The position numbers and the translations under genes are program-made. From DASXKD01 sp963707905 (GTDB taxonomy: Bacteria > Actinomycetota > Actinomycetes > Streptosporangiales > Streptosporangiaceae), in NCBI GenBank assembly GCA_963707905.1, contig CAVPSA010000023.1, positions 1 through 64,000 on the forward strand: a DNA stretch of 64,000 nucleotides, given 5' to 3'. The notes beneath the pieces were generated by a model, which saw only the letters and a program-made list of their open reading frames with translations, ran no database searches and was not told where the DNA came from. This document shows positions 47,295 to 56,809 of the stretch, one piece after another; within the stretch, counting starts at the first letter, position 1; each line of letters begins with the position of its first letter.

Positions 47295-47584
47295 GGCCGG
47301 CCCTCGTCCTGGCCCTCGGTCTCGCCGAGGCCCGGCTCGTCGGTGACCGTGCGCGCCTTGCCGATCGCGACCAGGTAAAGCACTGGCAGCGCGATCGCCC
47401 CGACCACGACCTCGGAGTGGGCCACGTCCGGGGCACCGAGCACGACGAACAGCACCGACAGCATGGTGCCCACCCCGGACAGGGCCATGACCGCGCCGTT
47501 GAGGTTCCGCAGCCGGACCACGAGGACGGCCGACGCCAGCATCAGTGCGATGAGCAGGTAGTCCAGAACCCAGAAGCCGCTCAC
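47291..47584 (-). CDS. DUF4040 (MbhD-like) antiporter subunit
   Basis: A 97-residue protein with three membrane helices (VLDYLLIALMLASAVLVV, AVMALSGVGTMLSVLFVVLGAPDVAHSE, VGAIALPVLYLVAIGKA). The APDVAxSE motif is diagnostic of DUF4040, the MbhD-like segment found at the C-terminal end of MrpA in classical operons. Here it is a separate gene. The GTG at 47584 overlaps the MrpG stop by 4 nt, which sets the start; the frame is open further but would run through MrpG. Confidence 0.88.
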   Translation of the reverse strand: MSGFWVLDYLLIALMLASAVLVVRLRNLNGAVMALSGVGTMLSVLFVVLGAPDVAHSEVVVGAIALPVLYLVAIGKARTVTDEPGLGETEGQDEGRP

Positions 47585-47925
47585 TGCCCGCTCCCGTGGC
47601 GCATCCGGTCGGCTACCTGGTCTGCCACAGCCCCGGGCCACATCGGCACCCGGGTCTTGTAGGCGGCCCGTGCCAGGGCATGCGAGGCGACCGGGTTGAT
47701 CACCAGCAGCAGCACGGCGACCAGCAGCGCCCGGCTGCCGAACACGCTGATCGCTCCCTCGCCTACGACCAGTGCGATCAGCACCGGGAGCGCCCCCATC
47801 GTGATCATCTTGCTGGAGCACTGGATCCGGGTGTAGACGTCGGGCATCCGCAGGATGCCGACCGCGCCGGACAGCGAGAAGGCCCACCCGACGGCGGCCA
47901 GGACGATCACCACGATCTCGATCAC
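47581..47925 (-). CDS. mrpG: Na+/H+ antiporter (Mrp) subunit G
   Basis: A 114-residue subunit with three membrane helices. The MrpG signature is VGILRMPDVYTRIQCSSKMITMGAL, followed by LLVAVLLLVINPVASHALARAAY. It starts with a GTG that overlaps MrpF by 4 nt. A hydrophilic C-terminal tail (DQVADRMRHGSGQ) ends the protein. Confidence 0.92.
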   Translation of the reverse strand: MIEIVVIVLAAVGWAFSLSGAVGILRMPDVYTRIQCSSKMITMGALPVLIALVVGEGAISVFGSRALLVAVLLLVINPVASHALARAAYKTRVPMWPGAVADQVADRMRHGSGQ

Positions 47926-48182
47926 AGCAGCTCCCGTTCCAGGTAGCGGGACCAGACGATGGCGCCGAGATAGCTGAACGAGCCGAGCCAGAGCGCGACA
48001 TCGCAGTAAATGGTCCGGCCGGCGTACGCGGCGAAGAACAGCACGGCGATCGCTGCCTGGGTGGACATCGCGTTCAGCGCCACGATCCGGTCACAGATCG
48101 TTGGCCCGGCGGCCACCCGGACGAGCAGCAGTGCCATGACCGCGACCTCGGCGATCACGACCGCCAGGTACACGCCTTTCAT
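47922..48182 (-). CDS. mrpF: Na+/H+ antiporter (Mrp) subunit F
   Basis: An 86-residue protein with three membrane helices. Its signature is RVAAGPTICDRIVALNAMSTQAAIAVLFFA, the conserved MrpF Asp-Arg loop. It overlaps MrpE and MrpG by 4 nt each. MrpE, F and G together form the small membrane part of the complex. Confidence 0.93.
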   Translation of the reverse strand: MKGVYLAVVIAEVAVMALLLVRVAAGPTICDRIVALNAMSTQAAIAVLFFAAYAGRTIYCDVALWLGSFSYLGAIVWSRYLERELL

Positions 48183-48733
48183 GGCCGCTTCCGGGGGTGG
48201 AACGGCTCGAGCAGGTCCTCCACCGGCCCGTTGATCTGCGCGCGTGCTTGCTCCGCGCCGCCCTCCGGCACCGCGACCGCGTGGTACTGCAGCTCATGGG
48301 CCCGGGCGTCGAGATCGGTGAGCTGGTTGTCCACGATCAGCGAGGAGATCACGCCGACCGCGGCGAGGCCCCAGTCCTGCCGCTCCCTGGTTGGCGTGAT
48401 CACCATGCCGCTGGACAGCGGGCGGCGCGGATCCCAGATGCGGCGGGCCAGCCGGAGGTTGGCCAGCAGCACCCGGCCGGCGGCCGCGGCCAGCAGCCAG
48501 GCCCCGCCGGCCAGCGCGCGCGGCCGCAGCAGCCGCCACGGGCCCGCCACTTCACCCAGGGGAGCCAGTGCCACGGCGACGGCAGCCGCGATGACCACCC
48601 CGAAAAGTACCTGTTCGACGGTGCGGGTCCAGGTCAGCAGCGCCCACACCAGATAGGCCCAGCACCACAGCCCGATCAGGCGCAGGGCTATCCGCCGGGC
48701 AGGCATGCCCTTGCTCGTTGGCTTGGCCGGCAT
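48179..48733 (-). CDS. mrpE: Na+/H+ antiporter (Mrp) subunit E
   Basis: A 184-residue MrpE subunit with two or three N-terminal membrane helices (LRLIGLWCWAYLVWALLTWT, VLFGVVIAAAVAVALAPLG, AGGAWLLAAAAGRVLLANL) and a soluble domain (LTDLDARAHELQYHAVAVPEG). It is the first gene of the operon; starts at 48733 and 48706 are possible. It diverges from the pyruvate-oxidase gene and shares a promoter region of about 160 bases with it. Confidence 0.9.
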   Translation of the reverse strand: MPAKPTSKGMPARRIALRLIGLWCWAYLVWALLTWTRTVEQVLFGVVIAAAVAVALAPLGEVAGPWRLLRPRALAGGAWLLAAAAGRVLLANLRLARRIWDPRRPLSSGMVITPTRERQDWGLAAVGVISSLIVDNQLTDLDARAHELQYHAVAVPEGGAEQARAQINGPVEDLLEPFHPRKRP

Positions 48734-48844
48734 GCTCCTGCTCTTCCCCCTCCTCCGCTCCCAAACGGCTCACCGGCGGCACCGTCCCCGGTTCCCCTGG
48801 TGGCATGTTTGTGCTGATCCCTGCTGGACAGTGGCGGTTAACGT

Positions 48845-48858
48845 GCGCCGTACGGCGC
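48845..48858. promoter_or_regulatory. Perfect 14-base palindrome
   Basis: GCGCCGTACGGCGC is a perfect palindrome, 36 bases before the thiamine-enzyme start and in the divergent region with the Mrp operon. It could be an operator for either unit. Confidence 0.4.
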
Positions 48859-48894
48859 GAGCGGAACTACGGAGACAGTGACGGGAGGCCCGTT

Positions 48895-50661
48895 GTGGGT
48901 CAGATCGCATCGGAGGCATTGATCGAGCGCCTCGTGGACTGGGGCGTGGACACCGTGTTCGGGCTGCCGGGAGATGGCATCAACGGGCTCATGGAGGGCC
49001 TGCGGCGGCATCAGGACCGGATCCGGTTCGTGCTGGTGCACCACGAGGAAGCGGCGGCGTTCATGGCGACCGCACATGCCAAGGCGACCGGCAAGATCGG
49101 CGTGTGCCTGGCAACCTCCGGGCCGGGTGGCATCCACCTGCTGAACGGCCTGTATGACGCCAAGCTCGACCACATGCCGGTGCTCGCCATCACCGGCATG
49201 CAGGAGACCGCACTGCTGGGGACCGGCTACCAGCAGGAGGTCAACCTGGACAAGCTCTACGCCGACGTGGCCGAGTACGACCAGATGATCTACAACCCGG
49301 CGCAGCTGCCGTCGGTGGTGGACAACGCGATCCGGACGGCCTACGCCCGGCGCGGGGTCGCGCACATCACGGTGCCCAACGACATCCAGGTGGCCGACGC
49401 GGATGCGGACCCGTGGCAGCACGTAGCCCCGGCCCGGCCGCCGCACACCGCTCCGGTGATGCTCCAGGCGCCGGGCCGCCCGCGGGACGAGGACCTGCAA
49501 AAGGTCGCGGACCTGCTCGGCAGCGGGGAGAAGGTGGCCATCCTGGCCGGCGCCGGTGCCCGGCACGCCCGGGACGAACTGCTGGCCGTGGCGGAGAAGC
49601 TCGGCGCCCCGATCGTCAAGACGCTGTCCGGGAAGGCCTGCGTGCCCGACGACTCGCCGTACACCACCGGCGGGATCGGGCTGCTCGGCACCCGGCCGTC
49701 AGAGGAACTGATGGAAGAGATCGACACCCTCTTCCTGGTCGGCACGAACTTCCCCTACACCAAGCACCTGCCCGCCCCGGGCAAGGTCCGGGCCGCCCAG
49801 ATCGAGGCGGACCCGGCCCGGGCCGGCGGCAGGATCGCCACCGAGGTGCCGGTCGTCGGCGACGCGAAGGAGGGACTGCAGGCGCTGCTGCCGCTGCTGA
49901 AGCAGCGCAGCGACACCTCGTTCCTGGAGAAGTACCAGAAGCGGATGCAGCGCTGGCGCGAGCACATGGCCGCGCAGCAGGATGCGGGCAGGGACCCCAT
50001 CGCCCCGCAGTACGTGGTGGGCGTGCTGGACGAACTGGCCGCCGACGACGCCGTGCTCACCTGTGACAGCGGGACGATCGCGACGTGGGCGGCGCGGCAC
50101 TGGCAGATCCGCGGTGGCCGCGAGTTCTTCCTGTCCGGCAACCTGGCCACGATGGCACCGGGGATGCCGTACGCGATCGGTATCCAGCACGCGTTCCCCG
50201 GGCGGCAGGTGATCGGCTACGTCGGCGACGGTGGGTTCGCGATGCTGATGGCCGAGTTCATCACCGCCATCAAGCACGAACTGCCGGTCAAGATCGTGAT
50301 CAACAACAACAACTCGCTCGGCCAGATCCTCTGGGAGCAGATGGTGCTCGGCTACCCCGAGCACGGCGTGCGGTACCCGGAGCCGTTCGTGGACTACGCG
50401 GCCCTGGCGACCGCCAACGGCGCGCTCGGCCTCAAGGTGGCGAAGGCCGCAGACGTGCGCAGCGCGATCGAGCAGGGCCTGGCCCACCACGGCCCGGCAC
50501 TGATCGACGTGAACGTCAACCCGGACGAGCCGCCGCTGCCCGGCAAGGTGGAATACCAGCAGGCCAAGAAGTTCGCCGAGGCGTTCATGCGTGGCCAGCC
50601 GCGCAAGGCCACCATCGCCACGACCCTGTTCCGGGACAAGATCGAGCAGTTCAAGAGCTGA
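48895..50661 (+). CDS. Pyruvate oxidase-like thiamine pyrophosphate enzyme
   Basis: A 588-residue TPP enzyme of the PoxB/acetolactate synthase group. The N-terminal domain has FGLPGDGINGLMEGL and the catalytic Glu in VLVHHEEAAAFMATAHAKATG; the TPP site near the C-terminus is IGYVGDGGFAMLMAEFITAIKHELPVKIVINNNNS. It lacks the C-terminal membrane-binding tail of E. coli PoxB. Oxidative or non-oxidative decarboxylation of pyruvate is likely but not certain. The GTG at 48895 has gggagg upstream; a strong terminator follows at 50680. It diverges from the Mrp operon. Confidence 0.9.
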   Translation: MGQIASEALIERLVDWGVDTVFGLPGDGINGLMEGLRRHQDRIRFVLVHHEEAAAFMATAHAKATGKIGVCLATSGPGGIHLLNGLYDAKLDHMPVLAITGMQETALLGTGYQQEVNLDKLYADVAEYDQMIYNPAQLPSVVDNAIRTAYARRGVAHITVPNDIQVADADADPWQHVAPARPPHTAPVMLQAPGRPRDEDLQKVADLLGSGEKVAILAGAGARHARDELLAVAEKLGAPIVKTLSGKACVPDDSPYTTGGIGLLGTRPSEELMEEIDTLFLVGTNFPYTKHLPAPGKVRAAQIEADPARAGGRIATEVPVVGDAKEGLQALLPLLKQRSDTSFLEKYQKRMQRWREHMAAQQDAGRDPIAPQYVVGVLDELAADDAVLTCDSGTIATWAARHWQIRGGREFFLSGNLATMAPGMPYAIGIQHAFPGRQVIGYVGDGGFAMLMAEFITAIKHELPVKIVINNNNSLGQILWEQMVLGYPEHGVRYPEPFVDYAALATANGALGLKVAKAADVRSAIEQGLAHHGPALIDVNVNPDEPPLPGKVEYQQAKKFAEAFMRGQPRKATIATTLFRDKIEQFKS

Positions 50662-50679
50662 TCCCGGCACAGCCACGAC

Positions 50680-50716
50680 GAGCAGAGCCCCCCGGAATGC
50701 CCGGGGGGCTCTGCTC
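50680..50716 (+). terminator. Strong intrinsic terminator
   Basis: Perfect 16-base arms (50680-50695 and 50701-50716) with a 5-base loop lie 19 bases after the TPP-enzyme stop. There is no long T-tract. The same hairpin would also help end transcription arriving from the YihY gene. Confidence 0.85.
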
Positions 50717-50749
50717 GGTCATGTGGCCGGGGGTGGGCCGATCGGAGTA

Positions 50750-51791
50750 TCAGGTGGCCGTTTTCCTGGCCCGCCTGCGACCGCGCAGCTTCCTGGTGTC
50801 CCGCATCTCCACGAACGGCTCGGTGCCGGGCGGCGTGCCCGCCGCGATGGCCCTGCCGCGTTCCAGTTCCGCGTTGAACTCGGCGCCGAGCAGGATCGCG
50901 GTGTTGGTCAGCCACAGCCAGATCAGGAAGATGATCATGCCGGCGATGCTGCCGTACACCTTGTTGTAGTGGCTGAAGTTGGCCACGTACACGGCGAACA
51001 GCCCCGAGGCGGCCAGCCAGACACCGATGGCGATCACCGCGCCGGGGATGATCCAGCGCAGCCCCTGCTTGGCGTTCGGGCTGGCCCAGTACAGCACGGC
51101 GACCATGAGGCAGACCAGGATCACCAGCACCGGCCATTTGGCGATGTCCCACGTGGTGACCGCCGCCGAGCCGATGCCGAGCACCTGCCCGACGTGCCGG
51201 GCCAGCGAGCCGGTGACTACCACGATCGCGGCGGAGGCGACCAGCAGCACCATGAGCAGCAGCGGTCACACCGAGGCGCAGCGGCAGCGTCTTCCAGGCC
51301 GGCCTGCCTTCTGGCACGTCGTAGATGGCGTTGGCGGCCCGCATGAACGCCGCCACGTAACTGGACGTCGACCACAGCGCGAGAATGATCCCCACGATCA
51401 CGAGCACGCCCGCGGCGGAGTGCCCACGCTGCAGCCGGAACACCGCGTCGAGCAGTATCGTCCGGGCGGTACTCGGCACCGTGCTGGCCAGATTGGTGAC
51501 CAGGGACTGGGTGGCCGACTTGCCGAACAGGCCCAGCAGCGACACCAGCACCAGGATTCCGGGGAAGATGGCCTGGACGCTGTAGTAGGTCAGCGCCGCC
51601 GCCCGGTCCTGCAAGAAGTCGTCCTTGAACTCCGCCATGGTCCGGCGGCCCGCGGCCCGCCACGACCCGTGGCCCAGGTCGGCCGGTTTGCCCGGCAGAC
51701 CTGCCTCGTCCGGAGGGTTCGTTTTTTCCGTGCTGTCAGCCCCGGGCCCGGTCGGCCCGGCGGCGTCGCGCACAGTTGGTGGTTCGGCCAC
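50750..51791 (-). pseudogene. YihY/BrkB-family membrane protein (frameshifted)
   Basis: A polytopic membrane protein, about 345 residues when the frame is corrected. The N-terminal part has MAEFKDDFLQDRAAALTYYSVQAIFPGILVLVSLLGLFG and the conserved VGIILALWSTSSYVAAFMRAANAIYDVPEGRPAW. After PLRLGVT the frame changes near 51263, and the rest (VLLVASAAIVVVTG, RWIIPGAVIAIGVWLAASGLFAVYVANF, GMIIFLIWLWLTNTAILLGAEFNAELER) is in the next frame. One base restores continuity. The family was once called RNase BN but is a membrane transport-type protein. A GTG at 51791 follows the DUF4235 stop by 2 bases. Confidence 0.85.
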
Positions 51792-51793
51792 GA

Positions 51794-52087
51794 TCAGGCC
51801 TTCTTTCCCTTTTTTCCGTCGCTGTCCTCGCCGGGCCAGGTGCCGGTCAGCGAGCGGGTGCTCGCCGCGGCGAGGCGCTCCACCGATGCCGTGACCACGG
51901 CGAAGATCGCGCCCTGGAGCGCGGCGGCGGCCAGGATCTCCGGCCAGCCCTTGCCAGCGTCGGTCGCCTTGGGTGCCTCGTCCTCGCCGGCGGCAACCTT
52001 CCAGACCTTCTTGAAGATCGCGCTGGCCAGCACGCCTCCTCCGATGCTGACCAGCATGCTGAGCAGCCGGTACACAAGCTTGGCCAT
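51794..52087 (-). CDS. DUF4235 small membrane protein
   Basis: A 97-residue protein with two membrane helices (LLSMLVSIGGGVLASAIFKKVW and LAAAALQGAIFAVVTASVERLAA), ending in a charged tail of DGKKGKKA. This is the DUF4235 pattern; function is unknown. It is directly upstream of YihY on the same strand, with which it is often found. The ATG at 52087 is followed by the conserved KLVYRLLS opening. Confidence 0.88.
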   Translation of the reverse strand: MAKLVYRLLSMLVSIGGGVLASAIFKKVWKVAAGEDEAPKATDAGKGWPEILAAAALQGAIFAVVTASVERLAAASTRSLTGTWPGEDSDGKKGKKA

Positions 52088-52204
52088 CCACTCGCCTCTC
52101 GCCTATGACGGCCGCCTCACCCGTTGCCGCCGGTGCCTTTCCGTTTCCGCTGCGCTTACCCCGATTACCCGGCTGCTAACGCGGCGCCGGGCCAGGTGCC
52201 GCCC

Positions 52205-53083
52205 CGAATGGGCGGCCCGGCCGGGGGAAGATGGAGATGCGGACGCGGGAAACGAGTCATCCAGGGGAGCCGGGCGCGCGGGAAGGGGCCGGCCACGACG
52301 GAGATCACCGGGGACGCCCGGCGCTTCCAGCCGGCGCCCGGGCCAGCACCGGAGCCGGTAACCGCCAGCGCGCCCCGGCCGGTCGGCTGGCCGCTGCTCA
52401 CCCAGCAATGGCGTGACCTGGCGTTCCTGCACTGGCCGGTGGACGCTGACGTGGCGGGCCGGCTGCTGCCCCCTGGCACCCGCCCCGATCTGTTCGAGGG
52501 CATCAGCTATGTGGGGCTTATTGCGTTCCGTATGCACCGGGTCGGCTGGCTCGGCCTGCCCGGGCTGCCCTACCTGGGTTCGTTCCCGGAGACCAATGTC
52601 CGGCTGTACTCGGTGGGTCCGGACGGCAGGCGCGGCGTGGTGTTCCTGTCGCTGGACGCGGCCCGGTTGTTGCCGGTGCTGGCAGGCCGGGCGGCCTTCC
52701 GGCTCCCGTACCAGTGGTCCGCGATGCGGGTCCGGCGGGACGGTGACGTAGTCAGCTATGCCAGCCGTCGCCGCTGGCCCGGCGCACCGGCCCGGCTGAG
52801 CATGGCCATCCGCGTTGGCGAGCGGATCGGCCGCCCTTCGGATCTGGAACGGTTCCTGACCGCCCGCTGGGGGCTGCACGCCGCCTGGTACGGCGGCCGC
52901 CTCTGCTATCTGCCCAACCAGCATCCGCCGTGGCCGCTGCACCGGGCGGTGCTGCTGCGCCTGGCGGAGGGCCTCATCGCAGCGGCGGGCCTGCCGCCGC
53001 CGGCGGGCGGGCCGGTCAGTGTTCTCTACTCGCCGGGCGTCCCGGTCCGCCTGGGCATCCCGCAGCGGTCGCGGCCCAGGTAA
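52205..53083 (+). CDS. DUF2071 (YqjF-like) protein
   Basis: A DUF2071 protein with QQWRDLAFLHWPVDADVAGRLLPPGTRPDLFEGISYVGLIAFRM, LPYLGSFPETNVRLYSVGPDGRRGVVFLSLDAARLLPVLAGR and FLTARWGLHAAWYGGRLCYLPNQHPPWPL. The family has an acetoacetate decarboxylase-like fold but no known substrate. The start is uncertain: ATGs at 52205 and 52124 are in frame, and the conserved part begins only near 52380. The Arg/Gly-rich sequence before it may be untranslated. It diverges from DUF4235. Confidence 0.8.
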   Translation, partial: RMGGPAGGRWRCGRGKRVIQGSRARGKGPATTEITGDARRFQPAPGPAPEPVTASAPRPVGWPLLTQQWRDLAFLHWPVDADVAGRLLPPGTRPDLFEGISYVGLIAFRMHRVGWLGLPGLPYLGSFPETNVRLYSVGPDGRRGVVFLSLDAARLLPVLAGRAAFRLPYQWSAMRVRRDGDVVSYASRRRWPGAPARLSMAIRVGERIGRPSDLERFLTARWGLHAAWYGGRLCYLPNQHPPWPLHRAVLLRLAEGLIAAAGLPPPAGGPVSVLYSPGVPVRLGIPQRSRPR

Positions 53084-53156
53084 AATGGTCAGTGGCTGTT
53101 AGCTGGCCGCGAGGGTTTCCGCGGCCGTTTTCGTCTGTCACGAGTCGTCCCGGGAT

Positions 53157-54424
53157 ATGCCGCGAATGGCGCAGTCAGGTGGTGGCATTGAAGTGACGGG
53201 GCAGGTCACCGGGGCCGAGGCGGAAGCAAGGCTCCGCGACATCCAGTCGATCACCGATGCCGCGCTGTCCCGGCTCGACAATCGCGATTTCCTGCCTGTG
53301 CTGCTCGACCGCGCGAAGGACATCTTGCACGGTGATACGGCTGCGGTGCTATTGCTGGACTCGCCATCGGGGCAATTGGTGGCAGCTGCGGCGGCTGGGC
53401 TGGAGGAAGAGGTACGCCAAGGGGTGCGGATCCCGGTAGGCCGCGGTTTCGCGGGCCGTGTCGCCGCCACCGGCAGGCCGGTGATCCTCGATCACGTTGA
53501 CCACACCACGGTGCTGAACCCGATCCTGATGGCGAAGGGCATCCGGTCGATGCTGGGCGTCCCGCTGATCGTCGACGGGAAGGTGACCGGGGTACTGCAC
53601 GTCGGGTCACTGACGCCTCGCAGGTTCACCAGCGACGATGCCAGCCTGCTCCAGCTTGCCGCGGACCGGGCGGCTCTGGCGCTGCAATCGCTGCGGTCCG
53701 CCGACGATCGGATCGCGGCGGAGGCGCTGCAGCGAAGCTTGCTGCCGTCTGCGCTGCCGACAGTGCCTGGCGCGCAGATCGCAGCGCGGTACGTACCAGG
53801 CAGTGGCGTCGTCGGCGGCGACTGGTATGACGTATTCATCCTGCCGTCCGGGGAACTGGGTATGGTCATCGGCGACGTAGCTGGCTCAGGCCTGCCGGCG
53901 GCCGTCGTCATGGGGCGGATGCGCAGTGCGCTGCGTGCCTACGCCCTGGACACCACAGACCCTGCGGAGGTCCTGGACCGCCTGGATCGCAAGGTGCAGC
54001 ATTTCGAGCCGGGTGCCTGGCCACCGTGTTGTATGCGGTGCTCGATCCCGCGCTGGACCGGGTGCGTCTCTCCTCGGCGGGCCACCTCGCCCCGGTAGCG
54101 GCCGTGCCGGGGGAGGCGGGCGAAATGGTCGACATCACGCCCGGCCTCATGATCGGTGTGGATACCCGGGCGCGGCGGGTGGTCACCACGGTGAAGATCG
54201 CACCGGGCGCGGTCATGTGCCTGTACACCGATGGGCTGGTAGAGCGGCGGGAGTACCCGCTCGATGAGGGCCTCACCAGGCTGTGTGGCGCGGTGGAGGC
54301 GACGGCACCAGAGATAGTTTGCGCCTCGGTCATGGGTGCCCTGGTCGGCAGCGTGTCCGCCCGCGACGACATCGCGCTGGTCGCGTTGCGGTGCTTGCCG
54401 CCGTTCGTGCCAGGCACGTGCTGA
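53157..54424 (+). pseudogene. GAF-PP2C serine phosphatase (frameshifted)
   Basis: A fourth RsbU-type phosphatase. GAF lies at about 25-175 (VRIPVGRGFAGRVAATGRPVILDHVDHTTVLNPILMAKGIRSMLGVPL) and PP2C from about 205 with VGGDWYDVFILP and GDVAGSGLPAAVVMG. After VQHFEPGA the frame is lost near 54017; the rest (TVLYAVLDPALDRVRLSSAGHLAPV, YTDGLVERREYP, DDIALVALR) follows in another frame. Adding one A, giving GCCATGGCC, restores a protein of about 422 residues. No STAS or kinase gene is adjacent. A group II intron lies immediately downstream. Confidence 0.85.
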
Positions 54425-54446
54425 CCGGGCCGGTTAGTGCTCCAGC

Positions 54447-55605
54447 GTATGCGCCCAGAGATCAGGAGGTGATCGTCCAGCGGTTATGACCTGATCGGAA
54501 GCTCGTCGTCGCCAGCCGGTGAAAGTCCGGTCCGGGTAGTCGCCAGGGAGCCCGGTAGCAGGCTGGCGGTCTGGTCTGGAAACGGGCCGGGCCGGAGCCC
54601 AGCGTCGAAAGCCACATGGTGGGAGCAACTGAGCGGTCCGCAGCGTAAGCGAAGCCTGCCGCGTCGGTAGACATTGTGGGAGAGCCGATCCGGGCGGTTC
54701 ACGGTGAAGGCCATGGAAGCGGTGAAGATCCTGGAGATGCAGCCGCGAGGGACTCCCCGGCGTAGAGGGCGTGGAACGTTCAGAAGGTGGCGGCGGGAAC
54801 TGAGGGGGTCCGGCCGAAGCGGGCTCCGGTGCCCGCCGGCCAGCGCCGTTCTATAACCGGTGAGGAGCCGGGAAGTGAGCGGGGTGCCGGGAGGGAGTCG
54901 GAGGTCTACCGCGAGGACGTCTTGTGGCGGGCGTGGGTCGCGCTGCGCCGCAACAACGGTGCACCGGGCATCGACAAGACCACCTTGGCAGATGTCGAGG
55001 TGTACGGGGGTGACCCGGCTGCTTGGCGAGTTGGCCATCCAGTTGCGGGAAGGCACGTGGTGCCCGCTGCCAGCGCGGAAGGTGCTGATCCCCAAGCCGG
55101 GCAGCGCCGGGCGCAGGCCGCTGGCGATCGCCGCGGTGCGTGGCCGCGTCGTGCAGGCCGCGATGAAGATCGTGCTCGAGCCGGTCTTCGAAGCGGACTT
55201 CCTGTCGTGCAGTTTCGGGTTCCGCCCGAAGCGGTCGGCGCACGATGCCCTGCAGGTGCTCATCGATGAGTCCTGGCAGGGGCGGAGGTCGGCCCGCGCC
55301 CTCGGCCAGATCAGGAACCACGCCTTTTGCGGCTGGCGATATGGATGTCCAAGGGAGGCAACCGGCGCCACGCCTGGGGATGGGCATCAAACAGGTGCTG
55401 CTGTCCCCAGACCACCTGGGCCTGATCATCCTCGACAGAACCGTCATCCCGCCCAGGCCCTTCCGGCCCTGGCGGGGAAAACGCTGAATGCACCCGGTGA
55501 AGAACGTCGGTAAGCCGTGTGCGGGAGAACCGCATGCACGGTTTGACGGCGGGGACTGGAAACGGAGCCGCGACCTGCGGAAACCGCGCCAGTCCCCGAC
55601 CCTCC
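54447..55605 (+). mobile_element. Degenerate group II intron with truncated reverse transcriptase
   Basis: The 5' region (54447-54670) has the folded-intron look of actinobacterial group II introns, including gtatgcgcccag near the start, ggtgaaagtccgg and gaaacgggccgg. Domain V is recognisable at 55512-55544 (aagccgtgtgcggg...cgcatgcacggttt, with the catalytic AGC) and a domain VI stem at 55551-55597. The ends are approximate. The encoded reverse transcriptase is broken, so any splicing would need help in trans. Confidence 0.7.
54787..55513 (+). pseudogene. Group II intron reverse transcriptase fragment
   Basis: The N-terminal RT blocks are present in two frames: EDVLWRAWVALRRNNGAPGIDKTTLADVEVYG, then after a one-base excess in a G run (55006-55010) TRLLGELAIQLREGTWCPLPARKVLIPKPG, RPLAIAAVRGRVVQAAMKIVLEPVFEADFLSCSFGFRPKRSAHDALQVLIDE. 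The catalytic YADD block, the maturase X domain and any endonuclease are missing; sequence from about 55271 to 55500 is unrelated. Inactive remnant. Confidence 0.75.
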
Positions 55606-55684
55606 CACATCCCTGACCCTGGCCGACGCTTTCACCTGGCTCGCGGTGCCGCCCGCATCGTCGGGGCTGTCCTCACCATCCGCG

Positions 55685-56651
55685 CCTCAATGCCCGCGCA
55701 GCGCCGGCAGCAGCTCCGCCTCAGCGAACTGGAAGAACTGCGCTTGCCGTTCTGCGCCGATCTGGACGAAGGCGACGTGGGTGAAGCCGGCGTCGGCATA
55801 AGCGCGGGCCGCCTTCAGGTAGGGCTCCAGCTCGGGGCCGCACGGCACCTGGGCGGTGATCTCGTCCGGGCCGCACCAGCTCGGCGTAGGCCTGGAAGGA
55901 CGCCGGGCCGGGCAGTTCGGACATCACCTTCCAGCCCGGTGCCGCCCAGCCCCACAACCTGGCCGCATACTCGCCTGCTTCGCCGGTGTCCGGGCCGTAG
56001 CAGACCGGGATCTGCCCGTACTTGGGCTTGCCCGAGCCGCCCGCCGCCTCGAACGCGCTGACCACGCCCGCATCAGGCTCGACCGCGATCATGGCGTCGC
56101 CGTGCTCGGCAGCAAGGCCAGCGGAGCGCTTACCGGAAGCGGCGATCGCGACCGGGACCCGCTGCGCCGGTCGGTCATAGAGCTTAGCCGAGTCGCAGCT
56201 GATATGCGTGCCTGTGTAGTTGACGTAGCCACCGTCGAACAGCAGGCTGATCACCTCCGCCGCCTCGGCGAGCATTGCATGGCGGACGTCCGCCGAGGGC
56301 CAGCCACGGCCGATCACATGTTCGTTCAGGTTCTCGCCCGCCCCCAGGCCCAGCGTGAACCGCCCGTCGGAAAGCAGTCCCATGGTCGCCGCCTTCTGCG
56401 CCACCACGGCCGGGTGGTAGCGCATCGTCGGGCAGGTGACGAACGTCATCAGCCCGATCCGGCTGCTCGCCTGCGCCGCCGCGCCGAGCACCGACCAGGC
56501 GTAGGGTGAGTGGCCCTGGTCCTCAAGCCAGGGGAAGTAGTGGTCGGAGATGACCGAGAAGTCGAACCCGGTCTCCTCGGCCCGTTACCAGGTCACTGAC
56601 CAGTTGTTTCGGCGGTGTCTGCTCGCAGAGCATCGTGTATCCGAGGTGCAT
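55685..56651 (-). pseudogene. F420-dependent LLM-class oxidoreductase (two frameshifts)
   Basis: A paralogue of the enzyme at 20924. From the ATG at 56651 the protein reads MHLGYTMLCEQTPPKQLVSDL, then shifts near 56581-56585 into FDFSVISDHYFPWLEDQGHSPYAWSV, MTFVTCPTMRYHPAVVAQKAATMG, LGLGAGENLNEHVIG and RPAQRVPVAIAASGKRSAGLAAEHGDAM. Near 55867-55871 an apparent extra base breaks the end; the expected tail (VPCGPELEPYLKAARAYADAGFTHVAFVQIGAE) reaches TGA at 55685. Two compensating one-base edits would give about 322 residues. Mutation and sequencing error cannot be separated here. Confidence 0.8.
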
Positions 56652-56809
56652 CGGCTTCTCTCCCGTGGGGCCAGGTTCTTGCCTCCGCCCCTACCCGCCG
56701 CATTCCCGCTAAACGATCCCCGGCCGGTTCACCGGGCACAGCGGGGGAGTGGCATCCGGCAACGGCGGTCCTGTGTGCCGAGAACCGGGAGGCGGCGTAG
56801 CCAGCCTGG

